Origin: UBA4582 sp038106185
GTDB taxonomy: Bacteria > Pseudomonadota > Gammaproteobacteria > Pseudomonadales > Azotimanducaceae
Length of the DNA: 64,000 bases
Assembly: GCA_038106185.1 (NCBI GenBank)
Contig: JAYODE010000009.1
Coordinates: forward strand, 25,826-89,825
Direction of reading: 5' to 3'
Part shown: positions 43,368 through 50,952 of the stretch, piece by piece
Numbering within the stretch: the stretch's first letter is position 1
How the letters are laid out: each line of letters begins with the position of its first letter
Notes under the pieces: generated by a model
Databases searched by the model: none
Told to the model about the DNA's origin: nothing
What the model saw: the letters and a program-made list of their open reading frames with translations, nothing else
Position numbers and translations under genes: made by a program

Positions 43368-43485
43368 AATTTCAGGGCATGCGATGGGCTGCCCGCGAAG
43401 ACCCTATTATGCCAAATAACCGATCCTGGCGTTAGTCAAGGATAGCTATTTCTATCAGTGCCGATACTGGCCTATGAGGATATAA

Positions 43486-44736
43486 ATGATCGCTCACCTT
43501 GAAGAGGGACTCGAATTATTAGGTAATTACTTACATAATAGCTTACTTAAAAATTTACATAACCGCTTACGTAATACCCTGAGTAATAAACTTCTGGTAG
43601 CATTCAGACTAAAAAATAACGGGGAGTCTATGAATCAGGTGCAGGATCAGGTGCAGAATCAGGTGCGGGATCAGATGCGGGATCTGGGTAGCCTCGGGTT
43701 GGCCGGTCGTCTCAAGCGGTTATCGGACAAGATCATGCAAGACGGAATTCGAGTTTATCGAGAATCCGGAATCGACTTTCAGCCACGTTGGTTTCCGCTT
43801 TACCAATACCTGGACCAGTTTGGGCCGAGTCCGGTGATGGATATCGCTCGTGCTCTGGGTACCACTCACCCGGCAGTGAACCAGGTAGCTGGCCAGATGG
43901 CGCAGGCAAGACTCATCGCCACCTATCGCGACGCTCACGATAAGCGCCGTCGTTTGCTGGCGCTGACGCGAGAGGGTCGAGCACTCAAGCCATCCCTGGA
44001 AAGCTTGTGGTCGAAGATACGCGCCGCATTGCACGGCTTGTTGGACGAATCACAAGTGGCTTTTCTGAGGGACCTGGATGCCATCGAGGCGGCGCTGGAA
44101 CATCGCAGCCTGTATCGGCGCCTGCAGTCAGTGGCGGCGCTTCCTCAGGATCCAATGGGGCCGGACCTAGCGCGGCCCGACCGATCGCGGCCCGACCGAT
44201 CGCGGCCCGACCGATCGCGGCCCGACCTAGCGCGGCCCGACCGATCGCGGCCAGAGCTTCAAATAGAAGGTTTCAGGCCATCGCTGGCAGACGTTTTCAG
44301 GCGCATTAATGAGGCATGGATTATTGAGTATTTTGAACTGGAGGCGGCAGATCGAAAGTCTCTCGAAGATCCTCTCAGGTCAATCGTTCAGCCGGGCGGT
44401 GACATTCTGTTTGTGCGTGATTTGCGAACTGCTGAGATTTTGGGTACCTGCGCCTTGATTAAGCATAACGATAGTCTGGCTGAGTTGGCAAAGATGGGGG
44501 TCGCGAAACAAGCTCGCGGTCGTGGTGCAGGTTTGTTGCTGGTTCGAGCGATTATCGATCGCGCGCAGTCGATGGGATTTGAACGAATGTTTTTAGAAAC
44601 CAACTCGCGTCTGCTGCCCGCCATGAGCATCTATCGAAAGGTTGGCTTCCAGCAAATTGTTCCGCCCAATCCGTCTGCCTATCAGCGCGCAGATACCTAC
44701 ATGGAGTTAGCGCTCACAAACGCTGTTAAATCATGA
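43486..44736 (+). CDS. MarR-type regulator fused to GNAT acetyltransferase, repeat-rich
   Basis: 416-residue fusion. After a repeat-built N-terminus, a MarR winged HTH covers about 70-180 (YQYLDQFGPSPVMDIARALG, HPAVNQVAGQMAQARLI, DKRRRLLALTREGR). A linker of RPDRS repeats follows (about 225-255), then a GNAT domain to the end (KMGVAKQARGRGAGLLLVRAII, FLETNSRLLPAMSIYRKVGF). The start at 43486 has GAGGA five bases upstream. An ATG at 43630 (368 residues, GGGGAG only three bases away) is the alternative. Residues 12-36 repeat LxNx and 49-65 repeat QVQD, both four-residue periods from 12-bp DNA units. Such MarR-GNAT proteins likely acetylate a small molecule or protein and bind DNA; the target is unknown. 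Confidence 0.82.
   Translation: MIAHLEEGLELLGNYLHNSLLKNLHNRLRNTLSNKLLVAFRLKNNGESMNQVQDQVQNQVRDQMRDLGSLGLAGRLKRLSDKIMQDGIRVYRESGIDFQPRWFPLYQYLDQFGPSPVMDIARALGTTHPAVNQVAGQMAQARLIATYRDAHDKRRRLLALTREGRALKPSLESLWSKIRAALHGLLDESQVAFLRDLDAIEAALEHRSLYRRLQSVAALPQDPMGPDLARPDRSRPDRSRPDRSRPDLARPDRSRPELQIEGFRPSLADVFRRINEAWIIEYFELEAADRKSLEDPLRSIVQPGGDILFVRDLRTAEILGTCALIKHNDSLAELAKMGVAKQARGRGAGLLLVRAIIDRAQSMGFERMFLETNSRLLPAMSIYRKVGFQQIVPPNPSAYQRADTYMELALTNAVKS
43519..43590. repeat. 12-bp periodic array around TTACnTAA
   Basis: TTAGGTAA, TTACATAA, TTACTTAA, TTACATAA and TTACGTAA start at 43519, 43531, 43543, 43555 and 43567, exactly 12 bp apart; a sixth, degenerate copy is at 43579. It either encodes the LxNx repeat of the MarR-GNAT N-terminus or, if translation starts at 43630, is a phased operator array. 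Confidence 0.8.
43636..43683. repeat. 12-bp in-frame repeat, four copies (QVQD)
   Basis: Unit CAGGTGCAGGAT and variants at 43636, 43648, 43660 and 43672, encoding QVQD QVQN QVRD QMRD. It shares the 12-bp period with the array just upstream. Confidence 0.85.
44161..44251. repeat. 15-bp in-frame repeat encoding RPDRS
   Basis: About six copies of a unit such as GCGGCCCGACCGATC. They encode the hydrophilic linker between the MarR and GNAT domains. The near identity at DNA level implies recent expansion; copy number may vary between strains. Confidence 0.88.
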
Positions 44737-44807
44737 TCATAAGCAGTAGCTGCTGACGACCAGTCAATATGATATAAGCGACTTTCCCTTGAGTCACGGT
44801 CACATGT

Positions 44808-45074
44808 ATGGACATTACAGCGCCCTTGTTGGCAGGACATTACCGACACTATAAGGGCCAGAGCTACGAGGTAGTGCTGGTCGCAAACCACAGTGAAACT
44901 GAAGAGCCGCTGGTGATATACCGCTGTCTTTATGGTGACTTCAGCTGGTGGGCCAGACCCCTGTCCCTGTTTGTTGAAGCCGTCGTGGTTGCGGGCAAGT
45001 CCGTGCCGAGATTTGCCTATGTGGGGCCTGTGGCAACGCCCGTGAAAGTCCCTGTGCCCGTGCTAGCGCCGTGA
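44808..45074 (+). CDS. DUF1653 family protein
   Basis: 88-residue protein with the DUF1653 core: GHYRHYKGQSYEVVLVANHSETEEPLVIYRCLYG, then WARPLSLFVEAV and VPRFAYV. Function is unknown; it is a small beta-rich cytoplasmic domain. A proline-valine tail ends the protein. rlmA begins 31 bp downstream, so the two may be co-transcribed. Confidence 0.88.
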   Translation: MDITAPLLAGHYRHYKGQSYEVVLVANHSETEEPLVIYRCLYGDFSWWARPLSLFVEAVVVAGKSVPRFAYVGPVATPVKVPVPVLAP

Positions 45075-45105
45075 TAGCGCTTGCATCAGCCCCCGGGGTC
45101 TCCTA

Positions 45106-45933
45106 ATGCTTTGGCGTTGTCCCATTTGTGCGGGTGATCTGAGCACCTCTGCCGAAGGTGCGCGCTGTCAGCTGGGTCATCAGTTTGATCGAGCAAGGCA
45201 AGGATACATTAACCTGTTGCCAGTGAACCATAAGCGCAGCCGTGACCCAGGTGATAGCAACGAGATGATAGCGGCTCGGCATGCCTTTCTGGCAGCGGGC
45301 CATTATCAGCCGCTCGCTGCCTACCTGGTGACGCTGCTACAGGATAGGTTGAAGATCAAAGACGCGCTTCGAGTCCTTGACTGCGGCTGTGGTGAGGGCT
45401 ACTACACGGGTGCGCTGGCGCTCGGCTTAGCGGGCCTGGATTCGAAGTCTCAAGTCGCTGGTCTGGATATTTCGCGAGCGGCGCTGCGCCTGGCTGCTCG
45501 GCTTTACCCTGAGGTTCAGTTTGCGGTGGGCAGTAATTTCAGTCTGCCTATACAGAATCAACAAATCGACGTCATGATTCGAAATTTTGCCCCCGGCGAT
45601 CCAAAGGAAGTCCTCCGAGTGCTGCGTCCACAAGGCCTGTTGATTCTCGTATCTCCAGGTCCAGGTCATTTGCAGACATTGAAGCAGAGTCTTTACGCAG
45701 AACCCCGGGATCACGAAGCGCCTGCGCCGCCGGCAGGATTTGATTGCGTACAGGAGCACCTTCTGCGTATTCAGCTGACATTGCGGAATCAGGCTGAGAT
45801 TGATGCGTTGCTGACGATGACCCCTTTTCTGTGGACTGCTCGACGTCGTACTGCCAACAACTTGAGCAATCTCACCTATTTGGCAACCCAGGCCGAGTTC
45901 CTGATTCGCTGTTACCAGCCTGCCGTTGTTTAA
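45106..45933 (+). CDS. rlmA: 23S rRNA (guanine-N1)-methyltransferase, RlmA type
   Basis: 275-residue SAM-dependent methyltransferase. An N-terminal zinc site (CPIC near residue 5, CQLGH near 22) is followed by FDRARQGYINLLPV, the RlmA signature. The SAM motif VLDCGCGEGYYTGAL lies near 90, followed by GLDISRAALRLAAR. It methylates N1 of a guanine in helix 35 of 23S rRNA (G745 in E. coli). The length is normal. Confidence 0.92.
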   Translation: MLWRCPICAGDLSTSAEGARCQLGHQFDRARQGYINLLPVNHKRSRDPGDSNEMIAARHAFLAAGHYQPLAAYLVTLLQDRLKIKDALRVLDCGCGEGYYTGALALGLAGLDSKSQVAGLDISRAALRLAARLYPEVQFAVGSNFSLPIQNQQIDVMIRNFAPGDPKEVLRVLRPQGLLILVSPGPGHLQTLKQSLYAEPRDHEAPAPPAGFDCVQEHLLRIQLTLRNQAEIDALLTMTPFLWTARRRTANNLSNLTYLATQAEFLIRCYQPAVV

Positions 45934-45969
45934 GCGTTTCCAGCTTATCGAGTCTGCCGGTGACCTCTC

Positions 45970-47034
45970 TTAGGACATAGATCTGTGGAGCTTGGCCCAG
46001 TCTAACTCCAGGCACATTTGGCCGCTGCGGTTAGCCATCACCATAAACATCTCGTTGCCTCGATCTGTCTCGCCGACGATCATCGATGCAATAACGGCCA
46101 TGATCAATCCTGCGGGGGCATGGTTGCGGTAGTAGCTGAAAGCCTTATTAAAATTCAGATCAACCTTGTAGGACTTCAATACCCCAAGGTAGTGCTTCAA
46201 TAATTGCTGTTCTTCTTTGAGACGCAGTTCAGGCAAAAGCGAAGTGCCCAGGAAATAACTAGCATCAGCTAACGGACAGCCCAGTGAAATCGATTGCCAG
46301 TCGACAACAGCCAATGGATAGGGTCCGCCAAACATCATGTTGTCGAGTCGGTAGTCCACGTGAATCAGCGCAGGTGGACCATCGTAAAAGTGACTGTAAG
46401 CCTGGAGTCGTTCGCCAACGAGGTTGCAGGTACTGATGTACTCCTTGTCCAGTCGACCGGTATATCGAGCCTGGAAAGCAGGTTCCAGCGTCTGATACAG
46501 GCCCTGAATCATTTCTGCATGTTCCGGTGTCATGCTGCCGTTGAGTAGGGGATACTGTAGCAGGGCTTTATCGCCCCACCTTGGTCCTTGCATTTTAGCC
46601 AATTGCTCCAGTGCTAGGGCCGCCTGATCGACGCTGCAGCCGGCCAGTTGATCGCCCTGTTGGCCCGGCGCCAGATCCTCCATGATAATGACGAAATCAT
46701 GGGTGGTCTCATCGGCGATGGCAAACAGTATGTCTGGTGTTTGTATGTCGATGGTAGTTTGCAGATTTTTGTAGAAGAAGACTTCTCGAATATAGTTTTG
46801 CAGATCAATCCCACTCTGTTTGCTGGTAGGGTCAGAGGAGGCAAATTTACCCACAACGGAGGTCGGAACGTTTGTGCCAGACAAGGTGAAGCGAACGTTC
46901 TCGCCAACCTGCCCGGTGCCAATGGTCTTGGCGTCAAAGCTGTCGACGCGGCCCGCCTGGCCTGCGTGATGAAGCACTTGCGTGAGCCATTGCGAAGTGA
47001 TTTGGTCTGGGCGAGTAAGCAGTTTGGGTAACAT
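45970..47034 (-). CDS. Kinase-fold phosphotransferase (APH/EcKinase-like)
   Basis: 354-residue protein of the aminoglycoside phosphotransferase/ecdysteroid-kinase-like superfamily. The P-loop-like GTGQVGENVRFTL lies near residue 40, VVGKFAS carries the probable ATP lysine, IIMEDLAPG is the hinge, HVDYRLDNMMF contains the catalytic Asp, and VVDWQS is the metal-binding DFG equivalent. Small-molecule phosphorylation is likely; the substrate is unknown. Single gene, divergent from the photolyase across a 352-bp gap. Confidence 0.85.
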   Translation of the reverse strand: MLPKLLTRPDQITSQWLTQVLHHAGQAGRVDSFDAKTIGTGQVGENVRFTLSGTNVPTSVVGKFASSDPTSKQSGIDLQNYIREVFFYKNLQTTIDIQTPDILFAIADETTHDFVIIMEDLAPGQQGDQLAGCSVDQAALALEQLAKMQGPRWGDKALLQYPLLNGSMTPEHAEMIQGLYQTLEPAFQARYTGRLDKEYISTCNLVGERLQAYSHFYDGPPALIHVDYRLDNMMFGGPYPLAVVDWQSISLGCPLADASYFLGTSLLPELRLKEEQQLLKHYLGVLKSYKVDLNFNKAFSYYRNHAPAGLIMAVIASMIVGETDRGNEMFMVMANRSGQMCLELDWAKLHRSMS

Positions 47035-47386
47035 AGGCGTTCAGCGTGAGGGGCGTCATGCAAGGATAGGTTTACCGAGCGGTTGATGCAACAGCCGGAT
47101 CACCTGCTGACGGCGGACCAGACGGCAGCGAGAGAGGAAGCCTTAGTGGCCGTTAACAGCCAGCTGCATGGCCAGAAGGGATACATGACGAACAGTGAAG
47201 CTGGCATATAGCGCAGCAGATAGAGATAAGCGCACGAGATAAAGCAGTTTTTATTGAGAAGGTTGTATAAAAATTATGAATGTGTGGACCTGATGACAGG
47301 TGCTATCGGCAGGGCCGAATGGCGTTCGTCGGGTTCAGGCGCCCAACAACGTTAAAAGCAGCGGTGGCTGCACTCGGTGAGGACCA
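47035..47386. other. Divergent intergenic region before the photolyase
   Basis: 352 bp without a convincing gene. An A/T-rich patch near 47245-47285 contains TTGAGA and TATAAA-like boxes but no well-spaced promoter. The rest shows no repeat or strong hairpin. Confidence 0.5.
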
Positions 47387-48757
47387 ATGACGAGAAGCCT
47401 ATTTATTTTTCGCCGCGATCTGCGGGTATTCGACAATACCGGCCTGCTGGAAGCGGCGCGCCTCGCCGATGAGGTGGTTGTCTGTTTCATCTTTGATGAA
47501 GCTATTCTGGCGCGCTACGGGCGGGATGAATTTCGCCTGGGGTTTCTGCATGCGAGCCTCATCGACTTGGAGCGTCAGGTACAAAACCTCGGTGGAAGAC
47601 TAAATCTGTATGTGGGTAATCCGCAGCAGGTGGTCCAGGGCCTGCTGAATTCTGCGGCGTTTAGCGGCGTTTATGTGAATCGTGATTACACACCTTACAG
47701 CCAGCGTCGAGACGCAGAGTTGGAAGAGATTTGTCGGTCGAGTGGCACTGAATTTTTCACAGTCAGTGATGCGCTCATCAATGAGCCAGAGCAGGTCTAC
47801 AAGGATGATGGTGGGCACTACGCGGTTTTTACGCCCTTTTACAATCGGGCGCGGCAACTATATGTTGCGCCGCCTCAGGAAGATCTGCCGAGAAATCTCT
47901 GTGCTGTAAAGTTCAGCGACCTGGTGCTGACAGATTTGCCGGCAGCGGTGCCGAGAGGTAAAGCCCAGTCAGTATTTATGCCGGGCAGAGAGGGCGCCTT
48001 GCATACACTGGCTCACCTGGAGCCCCTGACAAGCTATGCTACTGATCGGGACTATCCGGCTTTACCTGGCACAAGCCGTCTTTCAGCGCACCTGAAGTTT
48101 GGTACCTGTTCAGTGCGCGAGGCCTATCGAGAGATCGCTGCGCATCTTGGTGAGCAGCATCCGTTATTGCGCCAGTTGTACTGGCGCGATTTTTTTACCC
48201 ATGTTGCGTATCACCGGCCTCGAGTGTTTGGGCATGCGTTTCGCGAAATCTATGATGGTATTAACTGGGATCAGGCCAGTGATAAATTTGTCCTTTGGTG
48301 CGAAGGTAAAACCGGATTCCCAATCATAGATGCGGGTATGCGCGAACTGGTCAGTACCGGCTATATGCACAATCGAGTGCGGATGGTGGTAGCCTCGTTT
48401 CTGGTGAAGAACCTGCATGTCGATTGGCGCCTCGGTGAGGCGTTCTTTGCTCGTCATCTGACGGACTATGATGCGTGTGTCAATAACGGTAACTGGCAAT
48501 GGGCCGCGTCAACAGGCGCAGATGCACAGCCCTATTTCAGGGTCTTCAATCCCTGGCGGCAGCAGCTCAAGTTCGATGGAGATGGGCTCTATATTAAACG
48601 ATGGGTGCCAGAGTTGGCCGACTGGCCAGCCAAGGCGATTCACCGCCTGGAGAAGGACTCAGCGGGTTATTTGACCCCCATCGTCGACTTGCGAGCCAGC
48701 GCAGAGGAGATCAAGGCGCGTTTTCGTGGTCTCAAGGATGCGCATAGCTTAATCTAG
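47387..48757 (+). CDS. phrB: Deoxyribodipyrimidine photolyase (class I type)
   Basis: 456-residue photolyase. The N-terminal antenna domain begins MTRSLFIFRRDLRVFDNTGL. The FAD-binding domain contains the LYWRDFFTHVAYHRP segment, WCEGKTGFPIIDAGMRELVSTGYMHNRVRMVVASFLVKNL (the photolyase core), HLTDYDACVNNGNWQWAASTGAD and RVFNPWRQ. It should repair cyclobutane pyrimidine dimers with blue light. It is the second photolyase-family gene in this window and of a different subfamily from the DASH gene at 5746. Confidence 0.93.
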   Translation: MTRSLFIFRRDLRVFDNTGLLEAARLADEVVVCFIFDEAILARYGRDEFRLGFLHASLIDLERQVQNLGGRLNLYVGNPQQVVQGLLNSAAFSGVYVNRDYTPYSQRRDAELEEICRSSGTEFFTVSDALINEPEQVYKDDGGHYAVFTPFYNRARQLYVAPPQEDLPRNLCAVKFSDLVLTDLPAAVPRGKAQSVFMPGREGALHTLAHLEPLTSYATDRDYPALPGTSRLSAHLKFGTCSVREAYREIAAHLGEQHPLLRQLYWRDFFTHVAYHRPRVFGHAFREIYDGINWDQASDKFVLWCEGKTGFPIIDAGMRELVSTGYMHNRVRMVVASFLVKNLHVDWRLGEAFFARHLTDYDACVNNGNWQWAASTGADAQPYFRVFNPWRQQLKFDGDGLYIKRWVPELADWPAKAIHRLEKDSAGYLTPIVDLRASAEEIKARFRGLKDAHSLI

Positions 48758-48786
48758 CGGGCTTGACACTCAGTGAGCCTAACAGG

Positions 48787-49596
48787 ATGAATCAGGTCAC
48801 CTTTAACCAAGTGTTAGCCTTGCCAACAGGTGAGCCGAACGCGGTGGTAGCCTACGGCCCTGCTAAGCAGCAATTCGGTGAATTGTGGTTACCGTCTGGT
48901 GAGTCAGCGCATGGCTTTCCTTTACTCATCCTGATACACGGCGGCTGCTGGTTGAATACGTTTGATGTAGCGCATAGTCGAGCGATGGCAATGAACTTGA
49001 GACAGCGTGGCTATGCGGTCTGGTCGCTGGAATATCGGCGAGTCGGCGATCCGGGTGGTGGTTTTCCGGGAAGTTTTGTCGACATAGGTCATGGAGTGGA
49101 TCAGGCTCGCCGGTTACAGGACTATCCGCTGGATTTACAGCGGATAGTCCTGGTCGGGCACTCGGCGGGGGGACACTTGGCGCTCTGGGCGGCAAGTCGC
49201 CAGTTGTTGCCGGCTGCGCATCAATTTCATCAAGAGGGTGCTTTGCAGGTTAGAGGTGTGGTTGGCTTGGCGGCGATTGTAGACTTGGCCGAGTATGCAC
49301 AGGGAACCAGTCAGTGTGAACGCGCGACCATCGACTTGATGGGTGGCTCGCCGGCACAGCAACCCGAGCGTTATCAATGGGTATCGCCCGTGCACTTGCC
49401 GTGCGTGCCGAATACAGTACTACTTCATGGCGTTCAGGATACTGTTGTCGCGCCTGAGCAAAGTCGAGCGGCTGCGGCTAAAATCAATGCCCGGTGGGTG
49501 CCAATCGAAAATGCCGGTCATTTCGACTTGATTCATCCCGAATCAGTGGCTTGGCAAACGGTGTTGCAGACCATCAAGGGAGTCTTTGAATCATGA
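48787..49596 (+). CDS. Alpha/beta hydrolase, probable arylformamidase (kynurenine pathway)
   Basis: 269-residue serine hydrolase. The oxyanion motif HGGCW lies near residue 50, the nucleophile is in GHSAGGHLALWAASR near 123, and the acid and histidine candidates are in HGVQDTVV and NAGHFDLIHP. HGGxW with GxSAGGH fits the kynurenine formamidase (AFMID-type) group. The stop overlaps the kynureninase start in ATGA form, which strongly supports hydrolysis of N-formylkynurenine. The function is inferred from motif plus neighbour. I chose ATG 48787; a TTG eight codons upstream lacks a Shine-Dalgarno. Confidence 0.7.
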   Translation: MNQVTFNQVLALPTGEPNAVVAYGPAKQQFGELWLPSGESAHGFPLLILIHGGCWLNTFDVAHSRAMAMNLRQRGYAVWSLEYRRVGDPGGGFPGSFVDIGHGVDQARRLQDYPLDLQRIVLVGHSAGGHLALWAASRQLLPAAHQFHQEGALQVRGVVGLAAIVDLAEYAQGTSQCERATIDLMGGSPAQQPERYQWVSPVHLPCVPNTVLLHGVQDTVVAPEQSRAAAAKINARWVPIENAGHFDLIHPESVAWQTVLQTIKGVFES

Positions 49597-50825
49597 ATCG
49601 CCAGGACTGTATCGACTTGGATTCGGCAGACCCGTTGCTACCCTATCGTAGTCAGTTTGCGTTGCCGAAAGATCTCATATATCTCGATGGTAACTCTCTC
49701 GGTGCGCTGCCTCATGTGGTGGTAGAACGGTTGCAAACAACCTTGACCCAGCAGTGGGGAACCGAACTGATTCGCAGTTGGAATCAGCACTGGATTCACT
49801 TGCCGACAGTGGTCGGTGAAAAGATAGCAGCACTAATCGGTGCCGCGCCTCAGCAGGTGATTTGTGCTGACTCAACCTCAGTGAATCTGTTCAAGCTACT
49901 GGCGGCTGCATTGCAATTGAACCCTACGCGTTCGGTGATTCTTTCCCAGGCCGATAATTTCCCAACAGATCTGTATATGGCTCAAGGCCTGTCTGCGCTG
50001 TTAGGAAAACATCGTTGCGAGCTACGACAGGTGCCTGAAGCCCAATTGACAACGAGCCTGAATGCCGAGACCGCGGTATTGCTGCTGACGCAAGTAAATT
50101 TTCGGAATGGCCGATGCCACGACATGCAGGCGTTGACGGCAGCGGCGCACAAGGTGGGAGCACTGGTCCTGTGGGACCTGTCTCACAGCGCGGGGGCGAT
50201 GCCGATACAACTGGACCGTTGCAATGTTGATCTGGCGGTTGGCTGTGGTTATAAATTTTTGAACGGAGGGCCGGGTGCGCCGGCTTATGTCTATGTGGCA
50301 ACTCGTCACCAGGCCGCTGCGACTCAGCCCCTCACAGGTTGGATGGGGCACTCGGCACCGTTTAATTTCGCGCAGGACTATGTGCCTGGCGCAGGTATGC
50401 TCCGATTCTTGTGTGGAACGCCGTCGATTCTTGGTTTGAGTGCGTTGGATGCAGCCTTGGATCTCTGGCACCATGTTGATCTTCAACAGGTCAGGCGTAA
50501 AGCACAGCAGTTGGGCGAGTTGTTTATTGCATTGGTCACGGCCGAACCGGCTTTACGAGACTTGTTGTTAGCGAGTCCGGCTGATTCTGAGCAGCGAGGT
50601 AGTCAGGTTTGTTTCCAGCATGAGGCCGGCTACGCCATCATCCAGGCACTGATCGCGGCTGGTGTTCTGGCAGATTTTCGTGCGCCTAATCTGCTTCGAT
50701 TTGGTTTTAACCCGCTGTATAACCAGTTCGTTGAGGTCTGGGACACAGTGGCGCGATTGACTGAGGTTGTCTCGAAGGAAACCTATCGACAGGCAGCGTA
50801 TCAGCAGCGCAGTCTGGTAACGTGA
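49593..50825 (+). CDS. kynU: Kynureninase
   Basis: 410-residue PLP enzyme that cleaves kynurenine to anthranilate and alanine. Typical segments: FALPKDLIYLDGNSLGALP at the N-terminus, WDLSHSAGAMPIQLDRCNVDLAVGCGYKFLNGGPGAPAYVYV with the PLP lysine near residue 225, and GWMGHSAPFNF. Coupled to the upstream hydrolase by ATGA. No tryptophan 2,3-dioxygenase is visible in the window, so the first step must be encoded elsewhere. Confidence 0.95.
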   Translation: MNRQDCIDLDSADPLLPYRSQFALPKDLIYLDGNSLGALPHVVVERLQTTLTQQWGTELIRSWNQHWIHLPTVVGEKIAALIGAAPQQVICADSTSVNLFKLLAAALQLNPTRSVILSQADNFPTDLYMAQGLSALLGKHRCELRQVPEAQLTTSLNAETAVLLLTQVNFRNGRCHDMQALTAAAHKVGALVLWDLSHSAGAMPIQLDRCNVDLAVGCGYKFLNGGPGAPAYVYVATRHQAAATQPLTGWMGHSAPFNFAQDYVPGAGMLRFLCGTPSILGLSALDAALDLWHHVDLQQVRRKAQQLGELFIALVTAEPALRDLLLASPADSEQRGSQVCFQHEAGYAIIQALIAAGVLADFRAPNLLRFGFNPLYNQFVEVWDTVARLTEVVSKETYRQAAYQQRSLVT

Positions 50826-50952
50826 GTCAGATCGACGCCTGTGCTTACTGGGCAGGCTGACTAAGGTTGTCGCGCATTACAGCGACTGCCTCAGACAGAA
50901 TTTGCCGTTTCAAAAGCATCTGGATGGATTCCCGTGTGGTAGACTAGCACGA

